NCBI GenBank assembly: GCA_963170055.1
Contig: CAUJGJ010000016.1
Location: 7,501-71,500, forward strand
Length of the DNA: 64,000 nucleotides
DNA from: Halisarca cf. caerulea
Lineage: Eukaryota; Porifera; Demospongiae; Chondrillida; Halisarcidae
Reading direction: 5' to 3'
The notes beneath the pieces were generated by a model, which was not told the DNA's origin, searched no databases, and was given only the letters and a program-made list of their open reading frames with translations. The position numbers were made by a program, and so were the translations under genes. This document shows, piece after piece, positions 11,383-24,256 of this stretch (within the stretch, counting starts at the first letter, position 1; each line of letters starts with the position of its first letter).

Positions 11383-12784
11383 CATGGGCATGCATGCATG
11401 AATATAATATTATGCATACATGTATAATGCAAACATATTATAACACTGTTAGATGGTTTTATAAAATATTTTGCCTGCACAGCAGTACAATTTATATAAT
11501 ATTTTGTACACAATACAATTATGTAAAGTACATACTATATGCATATAGTGATACAGTTATGTGTATTATGATAATATGCTGCATGCGATGTTGCCGGGTG
11601 TTGTGATGGAGCATGAAATGTAATTAAAAATGCCATGTATTGGCCACACACCAGCAACCACAGTGCGCATGGTTTGTCACGCACTATATAGCGATTGCTA
11701 TCTCAGAGACACTCAACACCACCAACACATTGACCTCAAAACACACACAATTCATTCTCAACTCACAATGACATTTTTGTGGGGAGCGATTTCTGCCAAA
11801 AGTGTTTGGACACTTTCACGCCACATGTAACAGACGCTATTCCTCCAAGCAGTGGCCTTGGTGCATTCAAGCATGCATTGCGGATTGGAATAGCTGAACA
11901 AATCTGTCAGATTCCATGTTGATGGAAATGGTACCACCGGAGCATGCAGGGCATTAAGAATTAATAGACACACAGATGTGAGGTAGGGTGGTTAATGCGA
12001 GCACATGCGGCGAATGTTTGGAAATTGGCAAAATGCACACACACAAACCGTCCCACAAGCATGCATGTGTTAGTGCATGTAACTACCAACCATTAGTGGA
12101 GATGTACCTCTGTCAACACATCCCCTTTGACCATTTGCCGTGTAGTTGGTGAACATGCAAATGCCACTCTCATGCAATGCATATTAGCTGCCACCAAAAA
12201 GGAAATTTATGCTGTATCTAATGATAGTAATAATTCATGCAAACTTGTGTGAGCCTTCCTATATTATTAAAAGTATGTATATAGTTTCGGGAAACATCAG
12301 GCAAGCCTTCATGTACGTAAACAGTGTGACCTTCTGACGACCTTTTAGCCATACTTCACCTGGGGCTATAGGTTAGTATTGTTCTATTCCATGATGTCAC
12401 TGCATGGGTGATCACTCACCTATGAAAACTGACCCAAAATATATATATGTGATGCTAAAAAGATTACATTTCAGCTTGCAAACTCCACAGCAGCCAATTG
12501 CATATTGCTTCCTTCTCCTCAAAAACCTGAAACTCAGCAAAATTAATTTAATGCATACTTGTTATCTAAAGTGGTCCATAAGGGGTTAAGGGGTGCAATA
12601 GGAGGGGTGGAAGGAGAGGGATGGAAGGGGAGGGGACAGGAGGGATGGAGGGGGAGGGGTGGGGGAGTGGGGGGAGAGGGGTGCAATGGGAGGGGTGGGG
12701 GAGGGAGAGGGGGAGAGGGGCCCGGGTGGAAGGAGAGGGGACGGGAGGGATGGAGGGGGTATATTCCTTCTCTCTTACATTTGA

Positions 12785-13276
12785 GTGTAGGTACAGTGGT
12801 CCTCCAGCCCACCTGTCCGTACTCCAGTAGGTACAGTGGTCCTCCGACCCACCTGTCCGTACTCCAGTAGGTACAGTACGTACAGTGGTCCTCCAGCCCA
12901 CCTGTCCGTACTCCAGTAGGTACAGCGGTCCTCCAGCCCACCTGTCCGTACTCCAGTAGGTACAGCGGTCCTCCAGCCCACCTGTCCGTACTCCAGTAGG
13001 TACAGCGGTCCTCCGACCCACCTGTCCGTACTCCAGTAGGTACAGCGGTCCTCCGACCCACCTGTCCGTACTCCAGTAGGTACAGCGGTCCTCCGACCCA
13101 CCTGTCCGTACTCCAGTAGGTACAGCGGTCCTCCGACCCACCTGTCTGTACTCCAGTAGGTACAGCGGTCCTCCGACCCACCTGTCCGTACTCCAGTAGG
13201 TACAGCGGTCCTCCGACCCACCTGTCCGTACTCCAGTAGGTACAGCGGTCCTCCGACCCACCTGTCCGTACTCCAT
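12785..13276. repeat. 40-bp minisatellite, about 12 copies
   Basis: The unit is gtacagcggtcctccgaccc plus acctgtccgtactccagtag. One irregular copy near 12868 has an extra gtacgtacagt. Copy 1 of the segment has a single unit at 1340-1400, so this array expanded, or shrank there, after duplication. Confidence 0.9.
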
Positions 13277-13363
13277 CTGGGGATGCACTGTAGGATGGAT
13301 AGTCAAACGAATGAGGTAACGACCACGTAATTGCCTGAACAATTATTCAGTTCACTAACTCTT

Positions 13364-13585
13364 GATGTGAAGGATGGCACAGTCTCTCTGGATGTGAAGG
13401 ACGGCACAGTCTCTCTGGATGTGAAGGACGGCACAGTCTTTCTGGATGTGAAGGAAGGCACAGTCTTTCTGGATGTGAAGGACGGCACAGTCTTTCTGGA
13501 TGTGAAGGACAGCACAGTCTTTCTGGATGTGAAGGACGGCACAGTCTCTCTGGATGTGAAGGAAGGCATAGTCTTTCTGGGTCAT
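13364..13585. repeat. 27-bp minisatellite, about eight copies
   Basis: This is the reverse complement of the array at 778-1262 (gatgtgaaggacggcacagt plus ctctctg). Open frames across it are a by-product of the period. Confidence 0.9.
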
Positions 13586-14305
13586 CAGATACATGTATTC
13601 AATGTGCCTCTCTGTACTGTGGAATCTATAGCACTCTGAACATCACGTGCTTTCAAGTCCTGTTCATGCACTATATATAATATGGCGTACGTGCATCATT
13701 TGAACCTCACCAATCTGGACCCTCCTTTCAGTACTATATAAACTGAGTATATTATTCTAAAGTGTAACCAACAGTGTTCGGTTTGTAGGGGGTCACTGTG
13801 CGATAGTAGTGAATTCACAGTATACTGTACAGGGGCAGCAGCAGCAAAATTTGAGGACAGATTCCATTCATACATTGTGCACTTTGTATAGGCATGCCAT
13901 GATAGTTAGGTATCTGTAGCTCCTTTCCTAATCCTACACTAGTAAGGGGGCTCAGCCCCCTCTCTCTAGAGTGGGGGGGGGGGGGGGCTGCATCCCCCCT
14001 TGCCCCCCCCTGACCAACATATGCATGTATAATCATAGAGCTGCAAACCACTGAATGAGGTTGCAGCTAAAGGCCATGAAACATGACCATTGAACACACA
14101 CAAACTGAAACCAGCAGCTGGCTGTCCATTGGTGCTGGCCTAACAACAAGGCAATTGCTATGAGGTGAGAGAATAGCAGCCACCTCTTGCCTGGAAACAC
14201 ATGCTCCTAGAGAGGTCCTAGCTCACACACCACACTAACACACCTGTACATGGTCCTAGAGAGGTCCTAGCTCACACACCACACTAACACACCTGTGTAC
14301 ATGCT

Positions 14306-14600
14306 TGCCATAAGCACGCTCAATTGACTCCACCCACTTATAGGGTATAAGAACCTTGAAATATTATTAAATAAACAATAGTACAATTGGACTCTGTGTC
14401 TGCATTGAGCAGTGAAGCAGACACGGGTGGTCACACACACACACACTCCAGGAACGTGTGCTACAAATTGACACTAACAGCTGTAGTGTGGCTGTGGTCA
14501 GGTGTGAACACACACACACACACACACACTCACACACACACACACACAAACACAAACACACACACACATGCACACACATGCACACACACATGCACACTCC

Positions 14601-14675
<75 letters not shown>

Positions 14676-14692
14676 ATGCACACACGCGCACA

Positions 14693-14746
<54 letters not shown>

Positions 14747-14752
14747 CACACA

Positions 14753-14819
<67 letters not shown>

Positions 14820-15109
14820 AAATACATGCATGTATGCATGAACAAACACACGTGCGCACACGCTATTGCACACAAGCATACATTCAATTGATAGTATACA
14901 ATGTTGTCCAATACATACATATGTACAGGAGCTAGGTATTATGCATGTATACTGTCAGAAATTGATCAACTATGTATATAATACATTATAATATCATTAT
15001 AGCTTCATACAATATATATGCAAATATTGTTCCATTATTTAGTGATATAATAATAAACAATAATAGAAAATGCACATGCACACATGTACAATTATATGTA
15101 CTCCATACC
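14306..15109. other. 3' flank of gene 3 with long (CA)n tract
   Basis: From 14509 to 14819 the sequence is an impure CA repeat with tg, aa and cg interruptions. The rest is AT-rich and matches the 3' flanks of the other genes. No gene is seen. Confidence 0.85.
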
Positions 15110-15212
15110 ATATATAGACATACAGTACATACAGTACATGCAGTACATGCAGTACATGCGGTACATGCAGTACATGCAGTACATGCAGTACATACAGTAC
15201 ATGTGGTACAGC
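15110..15212. repeat. 9-bp (cagtacatg)n array 3' of gene 3
   Basis: About nine copies of cagtacatg/cagtacata run up to the stop codon, as after genes 1, 5, 6 and 7. Confidence 0.8.
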
Positions 15213-17555
15213 TCAGAACACAGCTACTTGTTTGGTATTGCTCAGTGTAACAAGGAGATCTCCATTGTGGTCAATAGCTAGACCATATGGATTAGAGCCA
15301 ACTTGGAAACTGTGAATTAACTGTCCCATTGTATTGAAGATGACAACACCACTGTTGTTTTTGTCGGCTACTATCACATGACGATCAGCTGTGATGATGA
15401 TGTCAAGAGGATAGTTTAGATGTCCTTCACCAAACTGTCTCTGGTACACTCCATTGGCACTGAAAACCTGTACACGAGAGTTGCTGTAGTCAGTTACATA
15501 CATGTCCCCCTCCTCATCTGGTGCAAAGGCTACAGCATAAGGTCCATTAAACTGTCCAGGACCACTACCTTGTGATCCGATAGTGCGTATGAGCTGACCA
15601 TCCAAAGTGAACACTGATATCCTGTGATTTCCATGATCAGTAACATAAACATGTTTGTTGTGTACTGTCACACTATAGGGTTGTGAGAGGTGTCCAGCTC
15701 CAATTTGCCTGACAAATGTTCCATCATTTTCAAACACTTTTATTGGATTATTGTTTTGATTTCCAATGTACAATCGATTGTCATGGTCTACAGCAATGCC
15801 AGCAGGATAGTCCAGCTGTCCCTTTCCAGATCCTGCTTGGCCGAATGATCTGATGTGCTTCCACTGCTTATCAAACACATGAACCTGACTATTGCTGTCG
15901 TCAACAACAAATATGTGGCCATTCTGACCTACTGCAATACCCCAAGGACCACCTCCCTGTTGAGGATAGTTGAGATATCCCTTGTTTGCTCCAAGTTCCC
16001 TCACATTCTTATTGAGCTTACGTAAACCTGACTTAGGGAGAAAGTTGACGACAAACGGACTTCCCCTGATCTCACTCCCGTTCACTCGAATGTACAGATC
16101 ACATTCTCCTGGGTATGTAGTAGGGAAGGATATAGTGTACCTTCCGTTCTTATCATCGACTACCCTCGCTTTGATGGCTGGACCCGGGATGGGGAGCTTG
16201 GGATGGAGAAAGGCCTCAACATTCTCCCCTCCTCTCTTACATCGGATGTTCTCTCTGTCAAATGTGGTCACTGTCAATGTCACAGGACCTGAGTTATTCC
16301 ATTGGACACTTTCAGGTTTGGGCTCCACCGTGCAGTTGGCAGGACAGGCTCCAGTTTCTACAACACCGAAGTCTTCAATTGCCTTCAAAAGGACAGCTTG
16401 GTTGGTGGGGTCAAAGGTCACCACCTGAGACACTGTGCTCTCAAGTTCTTCCTGACACCATTTTGATGTCAGAACAGACTGGTGTGTTCGAACAAGGTCC
16501 TTACAAGCTAGCACATCGTGACTGCTACCACTGCTCAGGAGAAACTCAAGGGAGGATTCAGCATTTGCTGATGTCTCCTTCTCCCTCTGAACAGTTGTGA
16601 GTTTGGAACCAATTGTACGCTTCTTCTCTTCTGCTGTGGTGATGACCTGCTTACAAAGTTCCTCCTTCCTCTTCTCCACTGCCTCATGGATGGTCTGGAA
16701 GGCTGTGTCGATATCGACAAGTGCAACCTCTTTCATCTCATCGACCGTTCTGATCTGACTCTGAAATTTCTTTTCAATCTTCTTACATTTCTTGCCAAAA
16801 CAGATAGCAGCCTGACGAGCAATCTTGATAGACTGAGTGTGGCGATCGGCTACTCTGTCGCTGAGGAACACTGGAGTGTGTGAGGATTTACGGTCCACAG
16901 CACAAGCTTGACACATGAGTAGATCACACTGTTCACAGATGTACTCCAGAACCTTTCCTCTGTGCTGTGGACATTGGATGTGTGATATGTTCTTTGAGAT
17001 CCGAGTTGCATCCCAAGATGGACCAGATGTTCGTATCTCTTCCAATGCTTTCACATTGTGGTTGTCATAAGCACTCATCATTTCATGGGCGTCGTGACAG
17101 CGCTCACAGAGAAAATTATCACAGTCAAAACAGAACACAGTTGAGTGCGCATCTGGTCTCCTGCACTTTCTGTTCTCGCAAGGAATAGGAGTATTCTTGG
17201 ACACTTTGTGGGCCAGTTTTCTCCTCTCCATGTAACGAGCTAGGGATCCATTTGGAACTGGAAAACAGCGCAAACTATCCACTCGACACTCACTCTCTGA
17301 CATCTTCCCGTCATTCCAGGTAGTGGATGTGTCCCCACATTTGCTGCACTTCAGACGGCCATTTTCCACTACCATATTAGGAAGACACTCTGCACACACT
17401 GAATGCAGACAACACAACAGGTAAGGATTGTTCAGTTCTTTCTTGCAGTGACCACATGTCACATCAGGTTCAATGATGGCTGGTTCTTCTTCTTGTTGAC
17501 ATGAGGACTTGTTCTGTGAGGACTGACTAGTTGGATCAGGACTGCCTTCTGCCAT
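15213..17555 (-). CDS. TRIM-NHL E3 ubiquitin ligase, gene 3 (780 aa)
   Basis: The protein is intact from MAEGSPDPTS to NTKQVAVF. The RING has all eight ligands (CGHC, CCLHSVCAEC, CSKC), and the first zinc module keeps CENRKC, CFDC, CERC. B-box 2 begins CPQH and keeps the two C-x2-C pairs and SSH, but the last histidine found in genes 1, 2 and 8 (PKH) is replaced in SSHTPVF. Coiled coil, filamin (about 410-500) and six NHL repeats follow. The variable propeller loops read VDDSNSQ, GNQNNNP, TDHGNH and TDYSNS in blades 1 to 4. One residue is inserted after the first zinc module (GPSWDAT for GPWDAT). The ATG directly follows the conserved acceptor; 33 codons of open frame upstream are intronic. 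Confidence 0.92.
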   Translation of the reverse strand: MAEGSPDPTSQSSQNKSSCQQEEEPAIIEPDVTCGHCKKELNNPYLLCCLHSVCAECLPNMVVENGRLKCSKCGDTSTTWNDGKMSESECRVDSLRCFPVPNGSLARYMERRKLAHKVSKNTPIPCENRKCRRPDAHSTVFCFDCDNFLCERCHDAHEMMSAYDNHNVKALEEIRTSGPSWDATRISKNISHIQCPQHRGKVLEYICEQCDLLMCQACAVDRKSSHTPVFLSDRVADRHTQSIKIARQAAICFGKKCKKIEKKFQSQIRTVDEMKEVALVDIDTAFQTIHEAVEKRKEELCKQVITTAEEKKRTIGSKLTTVQREKETSANAESSLEFLLSSGSSHDVLACKDLVRTHQSVLTSKWCQEELESTVSQVVTFDPTNQAVLLKAIEDFGVVETGACPANCTVEPKPESVQWNNSGPVTLTVTTFDRENIRCKRGGENVEAFLHPKLPIPGPAIKARVVDDKNGRYTISFPTTYPGECDLYIRVNGSEIRGSPFVVNFLPKSGLRKLNKNVRELGANKGYLNYPQQGGGPWGIAVGQNGHIFVVDDSNSQVHVFDKQWKHIRSFGQAGSGKGQLDYPAGIAVDHDNRLYIGNQNNNPIKVFENDGTFVRQIGAGHLSQPYSVTVHNKHVYVTDHGNHRISVFTLDGQLIRTIGSQGSGPGQFNGPYAVAFAPDEEGDMYVTDYSNSRVQVFSANGVYQRQFGEGHLNYPLDIIITADRHVIVADKNNSGVVIFNTMGQLIHSFQVGSNPYGLAIDHNGDLLVTLSNTKQVAVF

Positions 17556-18564
17556 GTTGTTCTGGAAATTAAATAAAAGAAAGGATGGATGATTGAACAC
17601 ATGCATATTGTCAACGCATAACAAACCAATGCAAACGTGCATGGAACCACTCAACTACATGGCATACAACACACAGGTCTCATCTACAACACATATACAA
17701 TGATCATAGACGACATATCATCGTTATAGTCACATGTACTGGTATTTCACACAGCCAACTGGCTGGGCTATTGCCATTCTAAGGGGTCATGCATGTATGG
17801 TCTAGCAACTGTATGTACAGTAGAACTAGCTTAGAACGTACCTCAAAGGGGACATGAAATCAGTACTTGCTATCAGAGGTACTCACTACCGCATACGCTT
17901 TAATTCATGAGTGTAGGAAGATGATTCCAATTGGGGGGGCTCACCCATGGCCATGCGCAATAACCAAAAGCATTGATTACCATACAGTTATTATCATAGT
18001 TAAACTGGACAAGTGGTCATTTTTCCACGTAGTACATTTCCTGTTACTTGTTCCAGCCAGCCGCTTCTGCTTCCAGAATGGCTGCAAATAAATGTCGTTT
18101 GACTCAACGGTCGAGGTTAGAATGTCCCGACGGAAGGATCTGCCAGCAAATCTAACACTAATGACCTTCCGTATCTCAGTAAATTTGATCTGTTTGTCGA
18201 CAGGTACTGATTTGGAATGGTCTTTTCCGAAGAATATCTACTAATAATAGTTCTTTTGCAAGACTTTAAGGATTAGCTATAGAGTAGGGGGGGGGGCTTA
18301 GCCCCCCTGGATTTCAACTCAGGGGGGCTCAGGCCCACCCTATAGTATAGGTTCCTACGCCTCTGAATTTTCATGGGTTTTTATATTCACGGTATTCACA
18401 GATTGGAAGCCATCCACGAAAGTTTACACCCATGAAAATTTAGACCGGGCTCTTGTGCAATGGCAAAATATGGCCTATGGCTGTGTGCGAATAAACAAAT
18501 ATGAAAATCGCTAAAAGCCTAAACCCGCAAAATATACACCCTGCAAAAATTAAAGCACATATGG

Positions 18565-18928
18565 TATCAGGGTTGGTTTATGTACATGAGGTATACACAG
18601 GGACAGAATGAGGAGTACCTACTATCCAGGAGTATGTACTAAACCAGGTACTTACTATCAGGGTTGGTTTATGTACATGAGGTATACACAGGGACAGAAT
18701 GAGGAGTACTTACTATCCAGGAGTATGTACTAAACCAGGTACTTACTATCAGGGTTGGTTTATGTACATGAGGTATACACAGGGACAGAATGAGGAGTAC
18801 CTACTATCCAGGAGTATGTACTAAACCAGGTACTTACTATCAGAGTTGGTTTGTGTACATGAAGTATACACAAGGACAGAATGTGGAGTACTTACCATCC
18901 AGGAGTGTGTACTAAACCAGGTACTTAC
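18565..18928. repeat. 91-bp minisatellite, four copies
   Basis: Units start at 18565, 18656, 18747 and 18838 with tatcagggttggtttatgta and include acacagggacagaatgagga. The period is exactly 91. Related arrays of about two copies sit at 27340-27535, 39057-39241, 47024-47209 and 54489-54664, and a single decayed copy at 6122-6200. Confidence 0.9.
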
Positions 18929-19336
18929 TAAGCAAGGTCCACTGTACGTATGTACTCAAGACAAGAGAATGTACAATCACTTGTATGCAGCTGCCATCAG
19001 ACATGTCAGACCTAGCATCATGTGCATGTACTACACTAACTGAGGACAGAGTGTCCGTGCACAGAGTGATAAAAGGTACATCGATTCCATATAGCTACAT
19101 GAGTTTGGGTGAGAGCACGCATGGAGTATCTAAGTCTCACGTTGCCAGTTCCAACCACCCTCCACCTTCCCAGTGATGTCAGCCAACAAAGAAAGGATAG
19201 TGAGAATGAATGAGTCTGCATGCCCAACTTCACTATAGGAGCACTTATGGTGTAGCTATAGTCCACTATACACCCAAATACAGTGTACGTAAAGCTACAT
19301 GCAAATACATACACACATATATACAAGTACATACGG

Positions 19337-19886
19337 TGGGTTTCTGTTAAATACACAGGGTAGAGCAGTAGTGGGTTCCTGTTCAATACACAGGGTAGAG
19401 CAGTAGTGGGTTCCTGCTCAATACACAGGGTAGAGCAGTAGTGGGTTCCTGCTCAATACACAGGGTAGAGCAGTAGTGGGTTCCTGTTCAATACACAGGG
19501 TAGAGCAGTAGTGGGTTCCTGTTCAATACACAGGGTAGAGCAGTAGTGGGTTCCTGTTCAACACACAGGGTAGAGCAGTAGTGGGTTCCTGTTCAATACA
19601 CAGGGTAGAGCAGTAGTGGGTTCCTGTTCAATACACAGGGTAGAGCAGTAGTGGGTTCCTGCTCAATACACAGGGTAGAGCAGTAGTGGGTTCCTGCTCA
19701 ATACACAGGGTAGAGTAGTAGTGGGTTTCTGTTCAATACAGGGTAGAGTAGTAGTGGGTTTCTGTTCAATACACAGGGTAGAGCAGTAGTGGGTTCCTGT
19801 TCAATACACAGGGTAGAGCAGTAGTGGGTTCCTGCTCAATACACAGGGTAGAGCAGTAGTGGGTTCCTGCTCAACACACAGGGTAA
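19337..19886. repeat. 35-bp minisatellite, about 16 copies (gene 3 intron)
   Basis: Same unit as at 6629-6830, with c/t variants (cctgctcaa or cctgttcaa) and one shortened copy near 19735. Confidence 0.9.
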
Positions 19887-20176
19887 AAGGGTAATTTAAA
19901 ACGGTGCATGGGGCAATTCAGGATGGTGGGTCAAAACGTGAAAAGCAGTGTCAGTCATTTACTGAACCACCGCATTAAAGATTTCTGGTCATAGTGGTCT
20001 CCATGAAGGGGGTTCAGCAGAAGCAAACACGACTAGACAGCTAAACCGTACCAATAAGTAAAGCTCCTGTCCCGAATAACCCCAGTGTGATAAACTTTTA
20101 AGTCCCCCCGCTCTGCCGGGCCTACCGTACTGAGCTGTATGGTGCGAGTGAAGCTAATCCACAGAGGTCCACTTAC

Positions 20177-20530
20177 AATGAAATCGAAAAGTGAACCAGA
20201 GGAGAGACCAATACGATCTGCTCAACAACACGGAGCGACGAGGACCGAGGGAGGAGGACGAGGAGAGCAAAACTTGCATCAAACGACAAACTGCAGTGAG
20301 CACTGAGGTGGCTTCTTGGATTTCACCTGGTACGGTCACGTGCACGAGGCCAGTACCGCCCCCTACTAATGACTGCGAAATCCTCAGATGTTCCAACGAC
20401 AACTGGACGACTTCTGGAGGAGAGATCATTCCAAGTGCGATGAAAGAGAGACAGAGGTGTACCCGTTGAATATTGAACAGTGTCATTTGGAGGGCAAGAG
20501 ATGGCCATGCACTGTAGCAGTTTGACACGT
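20177..20530 (-). promoter_or_regulatory. Exon 1 and promoter block of gene 3
   Basis: Conserved exon-like sequence next to the GTAAGT donor is followed, about 160 bases away, by CACGTG (20338-20343) and CCGCCCC. Because every surviving gene has this pair at similar spacing, it is the best candidate for the shared core promoter. The exact start site is unknown. Confidence 0.45.
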
Positions 20531-20696
20531 CTGGACGTGACTGCTTGGCTGAGCCTGGTGAGGATCCAAGTCAGTTCTGTCTGGCAGATCTCAGTTTTTT
20601 TTTCTCAATTCTCACCTCAGTCTATGGTAAATTTGTTGTAGATAGACGTCTTTGTGGTCTTTTAGTGCACAGGAAAGCTCATATCTAGTTAGATTT

Positions 20697-20890
20697 AAGG
20701 TAAAGGGGGGTAATTTGGACAAGCTGGCATCATGTGGAACTTTTGTTGTGGTTAAGTTACCCAACGATCCTTGCTACTACCAAACTCCCCCTTCATGGAG
20801 ATAATACTGACCAGAAATAATGGATGTAGCTTGTGGTTGAGACCGCTTTTGGCCTGACTGTTCCAAATTATATATACCCCATTTTACCTT
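20697..20890. mobile_element. 194-bp MITE with AAGGTAAA termini, unit 3
   Basis: The ends are inverted repeats: aaggtaaaggggggtaattt on the left and the complement of aaattatatataccccattt plus tacctt on the right. The same insertion is at 29285-29483 and 49236-49430. Units 1 and 5 have uninterrupted sequence instead (tagattcttcctaatcg). A related element with the same terminal bases lies at 60879-61087. No coding capacity. Confidence 0.75.
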
Positions 20891-21344
20891 CCTAATCGAT
20901 ATACCACACCGACCAGCATGGACACCTGTAGTGCAGACTCAGTACCTCATCATCTCCATCTGGTGTCCTTTCTAAAACAAAGTCTGCCATTTTATACTCT
21001 GTAAAGCTCCACAAGAGTTTGGTGGCATGTGGGGCAGTATTCTGCCGATGCTACGTGATTATAGGGTACAATTCCGGAAGTAAGTACCGCGGTCTAGTTC
21101 AACAAACACCCACTAGTTTCCAGTCCAGGTGTTATAGAGTCTATGGTGTAGGGAACAGAATTACTGGTTGCCTTTGATGCCATCACTGCTGGTATAGCAG
21201 TTGACTCATGGCGGGTTCCAGTGAAACAGGATGGTAGCTTTAATGTTAAAGTTGAAACTTCCACACTGTTGAAGTCTTTGCATGGAGCACCTTATGCTGG
21301 ATCTATGTTAATGGGCTGTCAAGAATTGTGGGGAATCTCTAATA

Positions 21345-21545
21345 CATTGGAACTTCTGATTAAAGGACATGTCCTTTGTAGAGAGGTTGCATGTCCTCTC
21401 TGGCAGAGTGGGAACTCAAGTTGTGTCCTTTGTAGAGAGGTTGCATGTCCTCTTTGGGAGAGTGGGACCTCAAGTTGTGTCCTTTGTAGAGAGGTTTGTT
21501 ATACTATGACCTTATTTGGGAGAGTCCACTATCGGGGGTTCACTG
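21345..21545. mobile_element. Tigger/pogo-like MITE, unit 3
   Basis: The right end is GGGGGTTCACTGTA; the left end is a decayed CATTGGAACTTCTGATT. The best preserved copy (34009-34259) has CAGTTGAACTTCCGAT and ATCGGGGGTTCACTG flanked by TA, as expected for pogo-group elements. The centre holds tandem copies of gtcctttgtagagaggtt. Orthologous insertions sit in units 4 to 7. Confidence 0.6.
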
Positions 21546-22560
21546 TATAACTTCCTCGCACTCTGATCATCTGTGACTTTGTACAACTTGTCAATGGACA
21601 CTCCAGACAATCACACCTGCACATGTATCAGTCTATAGGCTGAAGTAGCTTATACAGCCATGAGTCACTAATCTGCACACATCCATTCTGGATGAAATTG
21701 CATGTAGATAAAGTGAGGGAACTGGATAAATGAGGGTGCAGTAGTATAGTGTACAGTAGGATTATTGCAGATTTGTTCCAATAAAAACTACTACGGAAGG
21801 TGAGGGAGCTGGGTATCTGAGGTGAGGATAAGGGAGGTCTCACTGTACCATGGTTGGACCATGCCACAGTCAAGTTGTGATGTGTGTAATGAGTCACTTA
21901 CTATTCGGACCACGTACACTTGCACTGAAGACTTGTATGTTGTCATTCCAGCACATCTGCCGACTCATGTCAATAGGTGTTGTCTTCATTGAATGGCATA
22001 TAATATATGTACAACTGCTAAATTTACTCAAGCACATCTGATCCCATCCAACACACTTGTCTGTCTGCTACCTCCTCACAGGGTGTTGTGGACCAAACTA
22101 GTTGTAATGGATGTTGAGCACCCTGCAGACCCCAGCAGATGTCCACTGTACATGACCCAACACTGTTCACGTCCACTGATGATGTACATTTGTTCGTTCA
22201 TGAATTATATGATTGCATTGTGTGGCCATTTGTATGTGCATGCAATGTAATGATATTATATTCATATGATGTGTATATTGCTATGTGCGTGTGCAGCTGT
22301 TGTGTGGATGTACATGTACAAATGTGTATTACGTATGTTATAGATTGACACTGAGCAGAAACAAACTTCCAGTTCCCAAAGTGTCCTTTGTAGAGAGGTT
22401 CCACTGCATTGCATACATTTTGCAGTTCCTAAATTGTCCTTTATAGAGAGGTTCTACTGTATGTGGTGTGAAATGTTCACCATGAGCACTCTCCGCGGCC
22501 GGCCATTGACCCAACCCACTTAGGGTAAGAAAATTGGAATATTAACTTAACTAAAGCTAG
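21546..22560. other. Repeated intergenic flank after unit 3
   Basis: This is sequence shared with the other units. It includes a further palindrome-ended piece (about 21660-21850; its right end reads as the complement of TACAGTGAGACCTCCCTTAT) and the Tigger-like words near 22380-22460. No gene is seen. Confidence 0.6.
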
Positions 22561-23732
22561 CTAGCTATATATGAACAAACTTCAGAATTAATTAACCTCA
22601 CTGGATGGAATAAATTGTAGATATTGAAATTCAATTGCACTGACACTTCCACTTTGACTTACTGCTGTGGGGTATAGAGTATCTATGCTGCTGCTTATGA
22701 AACTGCTGTGATAATGCATGTGTGCTCATGTTTTGATTTGTACTATGTACACTGGATGCAAAGTTTGTCCGTCACACTTTGCATGAAGTCTTGTTGATTT
22801 CTCATAATCACTTGATTGCGACATGCAGTGTGTAGACAGCTAGTCCTTGTCATAGTTTTAGACCGTAAAAAGGCTGTACACCATGCAGTGTAGCAATGGT
22901 TTGTGATGTTTGTATTGCTTCAGCCGCAATTGACACAAAAAATTAATTTCTTAATTTCTGATGTGTTATTAATGATTACATGCTTTTCATTAATTTTTTG
23001 ATGTTTTAATTGAATTGCAATAGCTTGATTCAATTTGGCCTGGTTGGACATCCAAATTGACACAAGCAATGTGACATGTATCACTGCAATTTGCACAACA
23101 CACCAACTCCCAATGATCCCTAGCTATAGCTAGAAGTATTTGCCTTAATTTCTTTCTCAAAACAATCTGGACAATATTATTATTGATTGAACCTAGATTT
23201 GTTTCCATGCATATACCACCACACTACTATGCATGATGAGCGATGTGTGTTGTACCATTAATTTGTTCAAATCGATTGGAATAAAATGATGAAAAGATAT
23301 AACCTCAGACAAAGGATTGTAATCCATGTTTGGTATTATAATTTGCATGGCTTTCTAGACCTTTTACTCTTTCCTTGAGCAGTCCCTTGCTTACCATGGC
23401 GAACTTCAAGCCAGGCCATCTGCGCCAATTGAATCGATAAATATTTCATTGTGCATGAGTTGTCATATTCACTATGGACAGATTCTGCCACAAAGTCATT
23501 TAAGTTCACTTACAAAATGACAGCATGGAATGAAAAACGAAGAACCATGATCTTCTGTTACGATTGAACTTGTGTTATAGAGCACATATGTTTGAAAAAG
23601 GGCTGTTATAATGGTATTCACACCATGATCAATTTGTAATCTAGGACATACATGCCGAAATGCATGGGTGCATGTTCAGATATGACTCCCCTACCAACAG
23701 AAGTAGTTGACCTTGCTAAACTGCTTGGTATA
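22561..23732. other. Unit-specific intergenic sequence
   Basis: About 1.2 kb without counterpart elsewhere in the window. It is AT-rich with no good gene. The only protein-like trace is the zinc-finger fragment at 22990-23208. Confidence 0.6.
22990..23208 (-). pseudogene. PHD-finger-like fragment
   Basis: A 72-codon frame contains WELVCCANCSDTCHIACVNL, which resembles the second half of a PHD finger (C-x2-C, then H-x2-C, with a W upstream). The first two cysteines and the C-terminal pair are not convincing. Such fingers occur in chromatin proteins and in ORFs of some animal transposable elements. It is probably a decayed remnant; the similarity rests on pattern alone. Confidence 0.3.
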
Positions 23733-23734
23733 GT

Positions 23735-23767
<33 letters not shown>

Positions 23768-23777
23768 CACACGCACG

Positions 23778-23875
<98 letters not shown>

Positions 23876-23890
23876 TGCACATACACATAC
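23733..23890. repeat. (CA)n microsatellite
   Basis: CA repeat with a few gt and at interruptions in the 3' flank of gene 4, at the same relative place as the CA tract at 14509-14819. Confidence 0.92.
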
Positions 23891-24256
23891 ACATACACCA
23901 GGAACATGTGCTGCTACAAAATTGACACAGCTATAGCTGTAGTGTGGCTGCGGTCAGGTGTGACCACATGTATAAATGTGTGTGTATATATAGTGTGTGT
24001 CCCCATGCTTATTATTTTATGTCAACAATAGTATATTATGTTGCACACATGCACACATGTACTGTATAATATAGCTGGAAATTGGTTGATATACATGAAA
24101 TTATCATTACATGCTGTTACACAATTTATTATGAGTTTATGATATACTATAATAATAAGAACTGTACACACAACACATGCACATGTAATTATTGTTTTAT
24201 TATGTCATGCATAATATTCCATACCATATATAGACACACAGTACATGCAGTACAGC

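Larger units (their letters stand above)
17562..20176 (-). other. Predicted first intron of gene 3
   Basis: The acceptor TTTCCAG lies at 17562-17568 and the donor ATT|GTAAGTGG at 20171-20176. At about 2.6 kb it is the longest of the series. It holds four 91-bp repeats, about sixteen 35-bp repeats, and roughly 500 bases near 17900-18500 only partly shared with other units, with a ggggggg...cccccc palindrome near 18285-18310. A possible extra donor (GAG|GTACGTTC) lies near 17838. Confidence 0.5.

Noticed and set aside
20191..20469. 92-codon frame on the plus strand in the promoter block, with partial versions in other units
   Set aside because: It is frameshifted or stopped in the paralogous blocks at 28772, 40678 and 48713, so it is not kept as protein.
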